Positions 9,843-18,716 of a DNA stretch of 64,000 nt are shown piece by piece; the first letter of the stretch is position 1, and each line of letters opens with the position of its first letter. Location of the stretch: positions 5,642,001 to 5,706,000 of the forward strand of contig NZ_JAOBTQ010000001.1 in assembly GCF_033366695.1 (NCBI RefSeq). The letters are read 5' to 3'. A program made the position numbers and the translations under genes. The notes beneath the pieces were generated by a model. The model made no database searches and was not told where the DNA came from. It saw nothing but the letters and a program-made list of their open reading frames with translations. Origin of the DNA: Streptomyces sp. SCL15-4. Its GTDB lineage: Bacteria; Actinomycetota; Actinomycetes; Streptomycetales; Streptomycetaceae.

Positions 9843-10565
9843 TCAGATCACGCCGAACCGCGCCGCCAGATCGTCCCGTTGACGCCGTACGAACGCCGCG
9901 TCCACCACCGCTCCGTGGCCGGGCACGTAGACCGCGTCCTCGCCGCCCAGCGCCAGCAGCCGGTCGAGCGCGTCCGGCCAGCGGGCGGGGACCGCGTCCG
10001 GGCCGGCCTGGGGCTCGCCGGACTCCTCGACCAGGTCGCCGCAGAAGACGATCTCCGGTGAGCCGGGGACCAGGACCGCGAGGTCGTGGGCGGTGTGGCC
10101 CGGGCCCACGTTGGCCAGCAGCGCCTGGCGGCCGCCGCCGAGGTCGAGCGTCCACTCGCCGGACACCAGGTGCCGCGGTGCGGCCAGCGCGTCCACCGCC
10201 TCGTCGGCGTCGGCGACCGGCAGCCCGTTGCGCACCGCGTCCAGCCGCAGTTCCGCCCGCTCGGACGCGAGCACGGCGTCCAGCCCGACCGCTCCGTACA
10301 CCTCCGCCCCGGCGAACACCGCCGAGCCGAACACGTGGTCGAAATGAGGGTGGGTGAGCGCGAGATGGGTCACACGGCCGCCCGCCAGCTCCTCCGCCCG
10401 CGCCCGCAGCCGGGCCCCCTCCGCCAGGCTCGAACCGGCGTCCACGAGCAGCGCCGTCCCCTCGCCCACGACCAGCCCCACCGTGCAGTCCCAGCCCGGC
10501 AGCCGGCACCGCCCCACCCCGGCCGCCAGCCGTTCCCACCCCAGCTCTTCCCAAGTCACGGTCAT
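9843..10565 (-). CDS. MBL-fold metallo-hydrolase
   Basis: A 240-residue metallo-beta-lactamase-fold protein. The metal ligand motif is LTHPHFDHVFG (HxHxDH form), with further conserved points in NVGPGHTAHDL, FCGDLVEE and VPGHGAVVD. The substrate is unknown; family members include glyoxalase II-like thioesterases and quorum lactonases. The ATG at 10565 is chosen because upstream sequence does not resemble the family and would overlap the hrcA promoter. It is transcribed divergently from hrcA. Confidence 0.85.
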   Translation of the reverse strand: MTVTWEELGWERLAAGVGRCRLPGWDCTVGLVVGEGTALLVDAGSSLAEGARLRARAEELAGGRVTHLALTHPHFDHVFGSAVFAGAEVYGAVGLDAVLASERAELRLDAVRNGLPVADADEAVDALAAPRHLVSGEWTLDLGGGRQALLANVGPGHTAHDLAVLVPGSPEIVFCGDLVEESGEPQAGPDAVPARWPDALDRLLALGGEDAVYVPGHGAVVDAAFVRRQRDDLAARFGVI

Positions 10566-10651
10566 ACCCGCGACGCTAGCGGTAGGACCCGGTACGGCGG
10601 ACCGACCTTGCCCGGTGTGGACCGGACGGCCGTACACTGGGCCGGGGAATG

Positions 10652-10678
10652 CTGGCACTCGTGTGGGAGGAGTGCCAG
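10652..10678. promoter_or_regulatory. CIRCE operator (HrcA binding site)
   Basis: CTGGCACTC, a 9-nt spacer, then GAGTGCCAG: a perfect 9-9-9 inverted repeat matching the CIRCE consensus core (GCACTC-N9-GAGTGC). It lies 48 bp before the hrcA start, so hrcA-dnaJ is expected to be autoregulated and heat inducible. Confidence 0.93.
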
Positions 10679-10726
10679 GCGGACGACCCGATGGGACGAC
10701 GGACGACGTGCTGGAGGTGCGCGCGA

Positions 10727-11743
10727 ATGCTGAGTGAACGCAGGCTTCAGGTACTGCGCGCCATCGTCCAGGACTACGTGGGCACCGAGGAGCCGGTCGG
10801 TTCCAAGGCGCTCACCGAGCGGCACAACCTCGGCGTCTCCCCGGCCACCGTCCGCAACGACATGGCGGCCCTGGAGGACGAGGGGTACATCGCGCAGCCG
10901 CACACCAGCGCGGGGCGCATCCCCACCGACAAGGGCTACCGCCTGTTCGTGGACAAGCTCGCGGGCGTGAAGCCGATGACCGCGCCGGAGCGGCGGGCGA
11001 TCCAGAACTTCCTGGAGGGCGCCGTCGACCTCGACGACGTCGTGGCGCGCACGGTGCGGCTGCTCGCGCAGCTGACCCGGCAGGTCGCCGTCGTGCAGTA
11101 CCCGTCGCTGACCCGGTCCACGGTCCGGCACGTGGAGTTGCTCTCGCTCGCCCCGGCGCGCGTGATGCTCGTGCTGATCACCGACACCGGCCGGGTCGAG
11201 CAGCGTATGGTCGACTGCCCGGCCCCGTTCGGCGAGGCCTCGCTGGCGGATCTGCGGGCCCGGCTGAACAGCAGGGTCGCGGGCCGCCGGTTCACGGACG
11301 TGCCGAGGCTGGTCGAGGACCTGCCGGACGCCTTCGAGCCGGAGGACCGCGGTACGGTCTCCACGGTGCTCTCCACTTTGCTGGAGACACTGGTGGAGGA
11401 GAACGAGGAGCGGCTGATGATCGGCGGCACCGCCAATCTCACCCGCTTCGGGCACGACTTCCCCCTCACGATCCGGCCCGTCCTGGAGGCACTGGAGGAG
11501 CAGGTCGTGCTCCTCAAGCTCCTCGGCGAGGCGAAGGAACCGGGCGTGACCGTGCGTATCGGGCACGAGAACGCCCATGAAGGACTCAACTCCACCTCCG
11601 TCGTGTCGGTCGGCTACGGTTCGGGCGGCGAGGCGGTTGCCAAGCTCGGCGTGGTCGGACCGACCCGCATGGACTACCCGGGAACGATGGGAGCGGTACG
11701 CGCAGTGGCACGGTACGTCGGACAGATCCTGGCGGAGTCGTAA
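10727..11743 (+). CDS. hrcA: Heat-inducible transcriptional repressor HrcA
   Basis: A 338-residue repressor of class I heat-shock genes. The N-terminal winged helix ([19 protein letters not shown] through [20 protein letters not shown]) is followed by the HrcA GAF-like dimerisation domain. The ATG at 10727 has GGAGG ten bases upstream; the longer frame upstream runs through the CIRCE operator and is not coding. It binds the adjacent CIRCE site. Its stop abuts the dnaJ start directly, indicating translational coupling. Confidence 0.96.
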   Translation: MLSERRLQVLRAIVQDYVGTEEPVGSKALTERHNLGVSPATVRNDMAALEDEGYIAQPHTSAGRIPTDKGYRLFVDKLAGVKPMTAPERRAIQNFLEGAVDLDDVVARTVRLLAQLTRQVAVVQYPSLTRSTVRHVELLSLAPARVMLVLITDTGRVEQRMVDCPAPFGEASLADLRARLNSRVAGRRFTDVPRLVEDLPDAFEPEDRGTVSTVLSTLLETLVEENEERLMIGGTANLTRFGHDFPLTIRPVLEALEEQVVLLKLLGEAKEPGVTVRIGHENAHEGLNSTSVVSVGYGSGGEAVAKLGVVGPTRMDYPGTMGAVRAVARYVGQILAES

Positions 11744-12880
11744 GTGGCCACGGACTACTACGCCGTTCTCGGCGTGCGCCGCGACGCGTCGCAGGATGAG
11801 ATCAAGAAGGCGTTCCGTCGGCTCGCGCGCGAGCTGCACCCGGACGTCAACCCCGATCCGAAGACCCAGGAGCGGTTCAAGGAGATCAACGCCGCCTACG
11901 AGGTGCTGTCGGACCCGCAGAAGAAGCAGGTCTACGACCTCGGCGGCGACCCGCTCTCGCAGTCCGGCGGCGCCGGCGCGGGCGGCTTCGGGGCCGGCGG
12001 CTTCGGCAACTTCTCCGACATCATGGACGCGTTCTTCGGCACGGCGTCGCAGCGCGGGCCGCGCTCGCGCACCCGGCGCGGCCAGGACGCGATGATCCGG
12101 ATCGAGATCGAGCTGGACGAGGCGGCCTTCGGGACGACCAAGGACATCCAGGTCGACACCGCCGTCGTCTGCGCCACCTGCAACGGCGAGGGCGCGGCCC
12201 CGGGCACGTCCCCGCAGACGTGTGACATGTGCCGCGGCCGGGGTGAGGTCTCGCAGGTCACCCGGTCCTTCCTGGGCCAGGTCATGACCTCCCGGCCGTG
12301 CCCGCAGTGCCAGGGCTTCGGCACGGTCGTGCCGACCCCGTGCCCGGAGTGCGCCGGCGACGGCCGCGTCCGCTCCCGCCGCACGCTCACCGTGAAGATC
12401 CCGGCCGGTGTCGACAACGGCACCCGGATCCAGCTCGCGGGCGAGGGCGAGGTCGGTCCCGGCGGCGGCCCGGCCGGCGATCTGTACGTGGAGATCCACG
12501 AGCTGCCGCACCCGACCTTCCAGCGGCGCGGCGACGACCTGCACTGCACGGTCACCATCCCGATGACGGCCGCGGCGCTCGGCACCAAGGTGCCGCTGGA
12601 GACCCTGGACGGCATGGAGGAGGTCGACATCCGGCCCGGCACCCAGTCCGGCCAGTCGATCCCGCTGCACGACCGCGGTGTCACCCATCTGCGCGGCGGC
12701 GGCCGGGGCGACCTGATCGTGCACGTCGAGGTGCAGACCCCGACCAAGCTGGACCCCGAGCAGGAACGCCTCCTGCGCGAACTGGCCAAGCTCCGCGGCG
12801 AGGAACGCCCCCAGGGCCAGTTCCAGCCGGGTCAGCAGGGTCTGTTCTCGCGGCTGAAGGACGCCTTCAACGGGCGCTGA
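11744..12880 (+). CDS. dnaJ: Molecular chaperone DnaJ (HrcA-linked DnaJ2 copy)
   Basis: A 378-residue type I J-protein. The J domain has the HPD tripeptide at residues 32-34, then a glycine/phenylalanine region (AGGFGAGGFGNFSD), four CxxCxGxG-type zinc motifs (CATCNGEG, CDMCRGRG, CPQCQGFG, CPECAGDG) and the C-terminal substrate domains. It stimulates DnaK ATPase. The GTG start follows the hrcA stop with no gap. Streptomyces normally carry this copy plus another in the dnaK operon; dnaK and grpE are absent from this window. Confidence 0.95.
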   Translation: MATDYYAVLGVRRDASQDEIKKAFRRLARELHPDVNPDPKTQERFKEINAAYEVLSDPQKKQVYDLGGDPLSQSGGAGAGGFGAGGFGNFSDIMDAFFGTASQRGPRSRTRRGQDAMIRIEIELDEAAFGTTKDIQVDTAVVCATCNGEGAAPGTSPQTCDMCRGRGEVSQVTRSFLGQVMTSRPCPQCQGFGTVVPTPCPECAGDGRVRSRRTLTVKIPAGVDNGTRIQLAGEGEVGPGGGPAGDLYVEIHELPHPTFQRRGDDLHCTVTIPMTAAALGTKVPLETLDGMEEVDIRPGTQSGQSIPLHDRGVTHLRGGGRGDLIVHVEVQTPTKLDPEQERLLRELAKLRGEERPQGQFQPGQQGLFSRLKDAFNGR

Positions 12881-12900
12881 GGCGGGCGGCGGCCGGGGGC

Positions 12901-12951
12901 CCGGGGGTCGTCCCCCGGGCAGACGCGGCGGCCGGGGGACGACCCCCGGCC
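12901..12951. repeat. Pair of near-identical G/C hairpins after dnaJ
   Basis: A palindrome CCGGGGGTCGTCCCCCGG (12901-12918) is followed by a second hairpin with 9-bp arms GGCCGGGGG / CCCCCGGCC and an ACGA loop (12930-12951). Both share the GCGGCGGCCGGGGG context, so one looks like a copy of the other. They may serve as the hrcA-dnaJ terminator. Confidence 0.65.
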
Positions 12952-12952
12952 G

Positions 12953-12994
12953 GGCCTGTTCCCGCGGCCGAGGGACGCCTTCGACGGGCGCCGA
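12953..12994 (+). repeat. Degenerate duplication of the dnaJ 3' end
   Basis: These 42 bases align without gaps to the last 42 bases of dnaJ (12839-12880), with about six differences, most at wobble-type positions. The copy has no start and lies beyond the dnaJ stop, so it is a relic tail duplication, separated from the original by the hairpin pair. Confidence 0.7.
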
Positions 12995-13069
12995 ACCATG
13001 AGGGTGCCCCGGGTGTGTGCCGGGGCGCCCGGATTCGGAGCGGTCCGAGGGACGTGACACCATGCGGTC

Positions 13070-14158
13070 ATGTCCTCCGCACTGACCGATCTCTTCCCCC
13101 TCCCGATCGTGCAGGCCCCCATGGCGGGCGGAGTCTCCGTCCCGCAGCTCGCCGCCGCCGTCTCCGAGGCCGGTGGCCTCGGGTTCCTCGCCGCCGGTTA
13201 CAAGACCGCCGACGGGATGTACCAGGAGATCAAGCAGCTGCGCGGGCTCACGAACCGCCCCTTCGGCGTCAACGTGTTCATGCCGCAGCCCGAGCACGCG
13301 GAGTCCGGCGCCGTCGAGGTCTACGCCCACCAGCTGGCCGGTGAGGCCGCCTGGTACGAGACCGAGCTGGGCGACCCGGACGGCGGCCGGGACGACGGCT
13401 ACGACGCCAAGCTCGCCGTCCTCCTCGACAACCCGGTCCCGGTGGTCTCCTTCCACTTCGGCGTGCCGGACCGCGAGGTTCTCGCGCGGCTGCGCCGGGC
13501 CGGCACCCTCACCCTGGTCACCGCCACCACCGCGGAGGAGGCCCGCGCGGTCGAGGCGGCCGGGGCGGACGCGGTGATCGCGCAGGGCGTGGAGGCCGGC
13601 GGCCACCAGGGCACCCATCGCGACTCGCCGGAGAACGACGGCGCCGGCGTCGGACTGCTGTCGCTGCTCGCGCAGGTCCGCGAGGCCGTGCGCGTCCCGG
13701 TCGTCGCCGCCGGCGGCATCATGCGCGGCGGCCAGATCGCCGCCGTCCTCGCGGCCGGCGCCGACGCGGCCCAGCTCGGCACCGCCTTCCTCGCCACCCC
13801 CGAGTCCGGCGCGCCCGACCCGCACAAACAGGCGCTGACCGACCCCCTCTTCACCCGCACCGAGCTGACCCGCGCCTTCACCGGCCGCCCGGCCCGCTCC
13901 CTGGTCAACCGCTTCCTGCGCGAGCACGGCCCGTACGCGCCCGTCGCCTACCCGGAGGTCCACCACCTCACCTCGCCGCTGCGCAAGGCCGCCGCCCGGG
14001 CCGGGGACGCGCAGGGCATGGCGCTGTGGGCGGGACAGGGCCACCGGATGGCCCGGGAGCTGCCGGCCAGACGGCTGGTGGAGGTGCTGGCGGACGAACT
14101 CGCCGAGGCCCGCGCCGCGTTGCCGGACTCCGGGCGTGCGGGGGGTGAGGGCGCGTGA
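13070..14158 (+). CDS. Nitronate monooxygenase (2-nitropropane dioxygenase family)
   Basis: A 362-residue FMN-dependent TIM-barrel enzyme. Family marks are PIVQAPMAGGVSVPQLAAAV at the N-terminus, GADAVIAQGVEAGGHQGTH (FMN phosphate region and catalytic-type His), PVVAAGGIMRGGQIAAVLAAG, and the AQLGTAFLATPES segment. It oxidises nitronates such as propionate 3-nitronate, probably for detoxification; the real substrate here is not known. ATG start at the head of the conserved region. Its stop overlaps the rsmE start by four bases (GTGA). Confidence 0.88.
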   Translation: MSSALTDLFPLPIVQAPMAGGVSVPQLAAAVSEAGGLGFLAAGYKTADGMYQEIKQLRGLTNRPFGVNVFMPQPEHAESGAVEVYAHQLAGEAAWYETELGDPDGGRDDGYDAKLAVLLDNPVPVVSFHFGVPDREVLARLRRAGTLTLVTATTAEEARAVEAAGADAVIAQGVEAGGHQGTHRDSPENDGAGVGLLSLLAQVREAVRVPVVAAGGIMRGGQIAAVLAAGADAAQLGTAFLATPESGAPDPHKQALTDPLFTRTELTRAFTGRPARSLVNRFLREHGPYAPVAYPEVHHLTSPLRKAAARAGDAQGMALWAGQGHRMARELPARRLVEVLADELAEARAALPDSGRAGGEGA

Positions 14159-14892
14159 CCGCTCCCGTCTTCGTCGTGGACCGCTTCGAGCCGGACGGCG
14201 ACCGGTATGTCCTGGAGGGCGCCGAGGGCCGCCACGCGGTCTCCGTGAAGCGGCTGCGGCCCGGCGAGGAGGTCGTCCTCACCGACGGCGCCGGGCGCTA
14301 CGCGGTGGGCGAGGTGACCGGCACCGAGGGCAAGGACCGGCTGCTGGTCCGCCTGGCCCCGGTGTCCGAGGAGCCGGCGCCCAGCCCGCGGATCACCGTC
14401 GTCCAGGCCCTGCCCAAGGGCGACCGCGGGGAGGTCGCCGTGGAGACCATGACCGAGGTCGGCGTCGACGCGATCGTGCCCTGGCAGGCGTCCCGCTGCA
14501 TCACCCAGTGGAAGGGCGACCGCGGGCTGAAGGCCCTCGGCAAGTGGCGGGCCACCGCCCGCGAGGCCGGCAAGCAGTCCCGCCGGGTCCGCTTCCCCGA
14601 GGTCGCGGACGCGGCGACGACCAGGCAGGTGGCCGCGCTGCTGGCCCGCGCCGACTTCGCCGCCGTGCTCCACGAGAGCGGCACGCGGCGCCTGGCCACC
14701 GCCGAACTGCCCGCCGAGGGCGAGATCGTGCTCGTCGTCGGCCCCGAGGGAGGCGTCTCCCCGGAGGAGCTGGCGCTCTTCGCCGAGGCCGGCGCCACGC
14801 CGTACGTCCTCGGGCCGACCGTCCTGCGCACCTCCACCGCCGGCACCGCCGCCGCGGCCCTGCTGCTGGGGCGCACCGGCCGCTGGTCTTAG
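14155..14892 (+). CDS. rsmE: 16S rRNA (uracil(1498)-N(3))-methyltransferase
   Basis: A 245-residue SPOUT-class methyltransferase that methylates U1498 of 16S rRNA. Diagnostic pieces are the PUA-like N-terminus with EGRHAVSVKRLRPGEEV, the AdoMet knot segments EIVLVVGPEGGVSPEEL and LGPTVLRTSTA near the C-terminus. The GTG start overlaps the upstream stop. It is commonly coupled with dnaJ and a HIT-protein gene, both of which lie nearby here. Confidence 0.93.
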   Translation: MTAPVFVVDRFEPDGDRYVLEGAEGRHAVSVKRLRPGEEVVLTDGAGRYAVGEVTGTEGKDRLLVRLAPVSEEPAPSPRITVVQALPKGDRGEVAVETMTEVGVDAIVPWQASRCITQWKGDRGLKALGKWRATAREAGKQSRRVRFPEVADAATTRQVAALLARADFAAVLHESGTRRLATAELPAEGEIVLVVGPEGGVSPEELALFAEAGATPYVLGPTVLRTSTAGTAAAALLLGRTGRWS

Positions 14893-14912
14893 CAAACCCA
14901 CTCGGAGACCCC

Positions 14913-15305
14913 GTGGAACTCGCCCAGGTCCGGCTCCTCGTCAGCGACTTCGCCGCCTGCTACCACTTCTACGCCGAAGTCCTCGGGCTCAAGCCGCAGT
15001 CCGGCGCGAGCGAGGGACCGTACGAGAAGTTCAGCCCGCACACCGGCTCCGCCGGGATCGCGCTCCAGGACCGGTCGATGATGGCCGGGGTCCTGGCCGA
15101 ACTGGGCGAGACCGCGACCGGCCACCGGTCGCTGGTCGTGCTGCGCGTCGACGACCTCGACGCCTACTGCGCCGCGATCACCGCCCGGGGCGCGGTCCTG
15201 CTGCGCGGCCCGGCCCTCCTGACGGACCGCATGCGCGTGGCCCACCTGAAGGACCCGGAGGGCAACCTCGTGGAACTCCAGGAGTGGCTGCTGCTGCGCG
15301 GCTGA
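14913..15305 (+). CDS. VOC-family (glyoxalase/bleomycin-resistance-like) protein
   Basis: A 130-residue single vicinal-oxygen-chelate domain protein. It begins MELAQVRLLVSDFAACYHFY, has the middle repeat start SLVVLRVDDLDAYCAAI and ends in the typical LKDPEGNLVELQEW, which carries the C-terminal metal-ligand Glu. The GTG start has GGAG seven bases upstream. Substrate is unknown. It lies 20 bp after rsmE and before the tricorn gene, so it is probably in the same transcript. Confidence 0.85.
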   Translation: MELAQVRLLVSDFAACYHFYAEVLGLKPQSGASEGPYEKFSPHTGSAGIALQDRSMMAGVLAELGETATGHRSLVVLRVDDLDAYCAAITARGAVLLRGPALLTDRMRVAHLKDPEGNLVELQEWLLLRG

Positions 15306-15361
15306 CCGCGAGTGACCGGAAACCGGGGGCGGGGGCGCCGGTCGCTGCGTACAGTGACGGA

Positions 15362-18300
15362 GTGACTCAGGGTGCTTCGACGGGAACCACGGGAACCTCC
15401 GGCTATCTCCGATTCCCCCATCTGCGCGGCGACTTGGTGACCTTCGTCGCCGAGGACGACGTATGGCTCGCCCCGCTGGACGGCGGCCGGGCCTGGCGGG
15501 TCAGCGCCGACAACAGACCGGTGACCCAGCCCCGGCTGTCGCCGGACGGACGGCACCTCGCCTGGACCTCGACCCGGGACGGCGCCCCCGAGGTGCATGT
15601 CGCCCCGGTCGACGGCGGCCCCGCGAGACGGCTGACCTACTGGGGCAACCACCGCACGGAGGTGCGCGGCTGGACCCCGGACGGGCGGGTGCTCGCGCTC
15701 GGCGCGCACGGCCGGCACAGCTTCCGGCACACCTGGGCGCACGCCGTCCCGCTGGACGGCGGACCGGCCGAGACCCTGCCCTACGGCCCGGTCGGCGGCG
15801 TCGCCTTCGGCCCGGCCACCGTGCTGCTGTCCGCGCCGATGGGCCGCGAGGCCGCCCACTGGAAGCGCTACCGGGGCGGCACGGCGGGCAAGCTGTGGAT
15901 CGACCGGGCCGCCGAAGGCGGAGAAGGCGCCGGGGAGTTCGTGCGGCTGCACGAGGACCTCGACGGGAACATCGAGTGCCCGGTGTGGGCCGGGGACCGT
16001 ATCGCGTTCCTCTCCGACCACGAGGGCACCGGAGCGCTCTACTCCTCCCTCGCCGACGGCTCCGACCTGCGCCGCCACACCCCCCTCGGGGGCACCTCCC
16101 GCGCGAGCGAAGCCGAGCGCGGGGGAGGCTTCTACGCCCGGCACGCGGCCGGCGACGGCACCCGGGTCGTCTACAGCTCGGCCGGTGAACTCTGGCTGCT
16201 GGACGACCTGGAGGGCGCCGAGCCGCGCCGGCTGGAGGTGCGGCTCGGCGGCCCCCGCGTCGACCTGCGGCCGTACCCGGTCAACGCCTCCCGCTGGTTC
16301 GGCGAGGCGTCTCCCGGCCACACCGCGCGCGGCAGCGCCGTCTGCGTGCGCGGCGGTGTCCACTGGGTCACGCACCGCTCGGGCCCCGCCCGCGCCCTGG
16401 CCGCCACCCCCGGCGTCCGCGCCCGGATGCCGCGCGCCTTCCGCGCCGAGGGCGAGGAGTGGGTGGTGTGGGTGACGGACGCCGAGGGCGAGGACGCCCT
16501 GGAGTTCGCCCCCGCGACCGGCACCGTGCCCGGCGCCCCGCCGCGCCGGCTCGCCGCCGGGCAGCTCGGCCGGGTCCTCGGACTGGCCATGGCCCCCGAC
16601 GGCAGCCGGGCCGCCGTCGCCGCGCACGACGGCAGGCTGCTGCTGGTCGAGCGGGAGACCGGCGAGGTCCGCGAGGTCGACCGCTGCGACGACGGCGAGG
16701 TCTCCGGTCTCGTCTTCTCCCCGGACTCCGCCTGGCTGGCCTGGTCCCACCCCGGCCCGCGCCCGCTGTCGCAGCTGCGCATCGCCCACACCACCGACCT
16801 GTCGGTCACCGAGGCGACCCCGCTGCGCTTCCAGGACTACGCGCCCGCCTTCACCCTCGACGGCAAACACCTCGCGTTCCTCTCCAACCGCGCCTTCGAC
16901 CCGGTCTACGACGAACACGTCTTCGACCTCGCCTTCGTGGTCGGCGCCCGCCCGCACCTGATCACCCTGGCCGCCACCACTCCCTCGCCGTTCGGCCCGC
17001 AGCGCCACGGCCGCCCCTTCGAGACCCCCGACAAGGACGAGACCCCCGACAGCGAGGGCGCCCCGGCCACCCGGATCGACCTCGAAGGGCTCGCCGACCG
17101 CATAGTGCCCTTCCCGGTGGAGGCCGGCCGCTACTCGACGCTGCGCGCCGCCAAGGACGGCGTCCTGTGGCTGCGCCACCCCGTGCGGGGCGTCCTCGGC
17201 GCCTCCCGCGCCCACCCCGAGGACCCCGACCCGCACACCGAGCTGGAGCGCTACGACCTCGCCCAGCGCCGCCTGGAGCATCTCGCCGCCGACGCCGACC
17301 ACTTCGAGGTCAGCGGCGACGGCAAACGCCTGCTGCTGTGGAGCGACGGCCGGCTGCGGGTCGTCCCCAGCGACCGCCGCACCGGCGGCGACGACGACGG
17401 GGACACCAGCGTCACCGTCGACCTCGCCCGGGTCCGCGGGACGGTCGACCCGGCCGCCGAGTGGCGGCAGATGTACGACGAGACCGGCCGCCTGATGCGC
17501 GACCACTTCTGGCGTCCCGACCTCGGCGGCGCCGACTGGCCCGGCATCCTCGACCGCTACCGCCCGCTGCTGTCCCGCCTCGCCACCCACAGCGACCTGG
17601 TCGACCTCCTGTGGGAGGTGCACGGCGAACTGGGCACCTCGCACGCCTACGTCACCCCGCGCGGCGGCTCCGGCCGCTCCCGGCACGGCCTGCTCGGCGC
17701 CGACATCTCCCGCCACGAGGACGGCAGCTGGCGCATCGACCGGATCCTGCCCGCGGAGACCTCCGACCCGGACGCCCGCTCCCCGCTCGCCGCGCCCGGC
17801 GTCGCCGTCCGTCCCGGCGACGCCGTCATCGCGGTGGCCGGCCACCCGGTCGACCCGGTGACGGGCCCGGGCCCGCTGCTGGCCGGCACGGCCGGCCACC
17901 CGGTGGAGCTGACCGTCTCCCCGGCCGGCGGCGGTGAACCCCGGCACACCGTCGTCGTCCCCATCGCCGACGAGGAGCCCCTGCGCTACCACGCCTGGGT
18001 CGCCGACCGCCGCGCCCACGTCCACGCCGCCTCCGCCGGCCGCCTCGGCTACCTCCACGTCCCCGACATGCAGGCCCCCGGCTGGGCCCAGATCCACCGC
18101 GACCTGCGCGTGGAGGTCGCCCGCGAAGGACTGGTGGTCGACGTCCGGGAGAACCGCGGCGGCCACACCTCCCAGCTGGTGGTCGAGAAGCTGGCCCGCC
18201 GGATCATCGGCTGGGACCTGCCGCGCGGCATGCGTCCCACCAGCTACCCGCTGGACGCGCCGCGCGGCCCGGTCGTCGCCGTGGCCAACGAGTTCTCCGG

Positions 18301-18628
18301 TTCCGACGGCGACATCGTCAACGCCGCGATCAAGGCCCTGGGCATCGGTCCGGTCGTCGGCACCCGCACCTGGGGCGGCGTCATCGGCATCGACAGCCGC
18401 TTCCGCCTGGTCGACGGCACCCTGGTCACCCAGCCGAAGTACGCGATGTGGCTGGAGGGCGTCGGCTGGGACGTGGAGAACCACGGTGTGGACCCGGACG
18501 TGGAGGTCGTACAGCGGCCCCAGGACTGGGCGCAAGGCCGCGACGTCCAGCTCGACGCGGCGATCCGGCTCGCGCTGGAAGCCCTGGAGGAGCGGCCGGC
18601 GAAGACCCCGCCGGGACTTCCCTCCTGA
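15362..18628 (+). CDS. Tricorn-type S41 protease
   Basis: A 1088-residue cytoplasmic protease that trims peptides released by larger proteases. The N-terminal 650 residues are beta-propeller repeats (for example LSPDGRHLAWTSTRDGAPEV and FSPDSAWLAWSHPGP). Next come a mixed helical domain, a PDZ-like segment (SPLAAPGVAVRPGDAVIAVAG) and the C-terminal S41 catalytic domain with VDVRENRGGHTSQ and the nucleophile segment ANEFSGSDGDIVNAA. No signal peptide is seen. The GTG at 15362 is preferred over the longer frame. A palindromic repeat lies in frame near residue 245, coding LGGTSRASEAERGGG. Confidence 0.9.
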   Translation: MTQGASTGTTGTSGYLRFPHLRGDLVTFVAEDDVWLAPLDGGRAWRVSADNRPVTQPRLSPDGRHLAWTSTRDGAPEVHVAPVDGGPARRLTYWGNHRTEVRGWTPDGRVLALGAHGRHSFRHTWAHAVPLDGGPAETLPYGPVGGVAFGPATVLLSAPMGREAAHWKRYRGGTAGKLWIDRAAEGGEGAGEFVRLHEDLDGNIECPVWAGDRIAFLSDHEGTGALYSSLADGSDLRRHTPLGGTSRASEAERGGGFYARHAAGDGTRVVYSSAGELWLLDDLEGAEPRRLEVRLGGPRVDLRPYPVNASRWFGEASPGHTARGSAVCVRGGVHWVTHRSGPARALAATPGVRARMPRAFRAEGEEWVVWVTDAEGEDALEFAPATGTVPGAPPRRLAAGQLGRVLGLAMAPDGSRAAVAAHDGRLLLVERETGEVREVDRCDDGEVSGLVFSPDSAWLAWSHPGPRPLSQLRIAHTTDLSVTEATPLRFQDYAPAFTLDGKHLAFLSNRAFDPVYDEHVFDLAFVVGARPHLITLAATTPSPFGPQRHGRPFETPDKDETPDSEGAPATRIDLEGLADRIVPFPVEAGRYSTLRAAKDGVLWLRHPVRGVLGASRAHPEDPDPHTELERYDLAQRRLEHLAADADHFEVSGDGKRLLLWSDGRLRVVPSDRRTGGDDDGDTSVTVDLARVRGTVDPAAEWRQMYDETGRLMRDHFWRPDLGGADWPGILDRYRPLLSRLATHSDLVDLLWEVHGELGTSHAYVTPRGGSGRSRHGLLGADISRHEDGSWRIDRILPAETSDPDARSPLAAPGVAVRPGDAVIAVAGHPVDPVTGPGPLLAGTAGHPVELTVSPAGGGEPRHTVVVPIADEEPLRYHAWVADRRAHVHAASAGRLGYLHVPDMQAPGWAQIHRDLRVEVAREGLVVDVRENRGGHTSQLVVEKLARRIIGWDLPRGMRPTSYPLDAPRGPVVAVANEFSGSDGDIVNAAIKALGIGPVVGTRTWGGVIGIDSRFRLVDGTLVTQPKYAMWLEGVGWDVENHGVDPDVEVVQRPQDWAQGRDVQLDAAIRLALEALEERPAKTPPGLPS
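16081..16128. repeat. Palindromic repeat inside the tricorn gene
   Basis: CCCCCTCGGGGG is followed by a hairpin with arms CACCTCCCGCGC and GCGCGGGGGAGG around GAGCGAAGCCGA. It lies inside the propeller coding region and stays in frame. The composition resembles small palindromic repeats that recur between Streptomyces genes; recurrence in this genome cannot be tested in the window. Confidence 0.6.
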
Positions 18629-18716
18629 AGGGGCGCGGGGAGGGACCCAGGGCGGCCCGCGCCCGACCGACTACGATGCGAACCGTATCGATCACCGCCG
18701 AAAGCGAGCGCAGCGC

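Noticed and set aside
10562..14044. Very long minus-strand frame of about 1160 codons across hrcA, dnaJ and the nitronate monooxygenase gene
   Set aside because: It is the antisense shadow of three well-identified genes, with no family similarity.
15164..18535. 1123-codon minus-strand frame opposite the tricorn gene
   Set aside because: Antisense shadow; the plus-strand protein has full S41 and propeller motifs.
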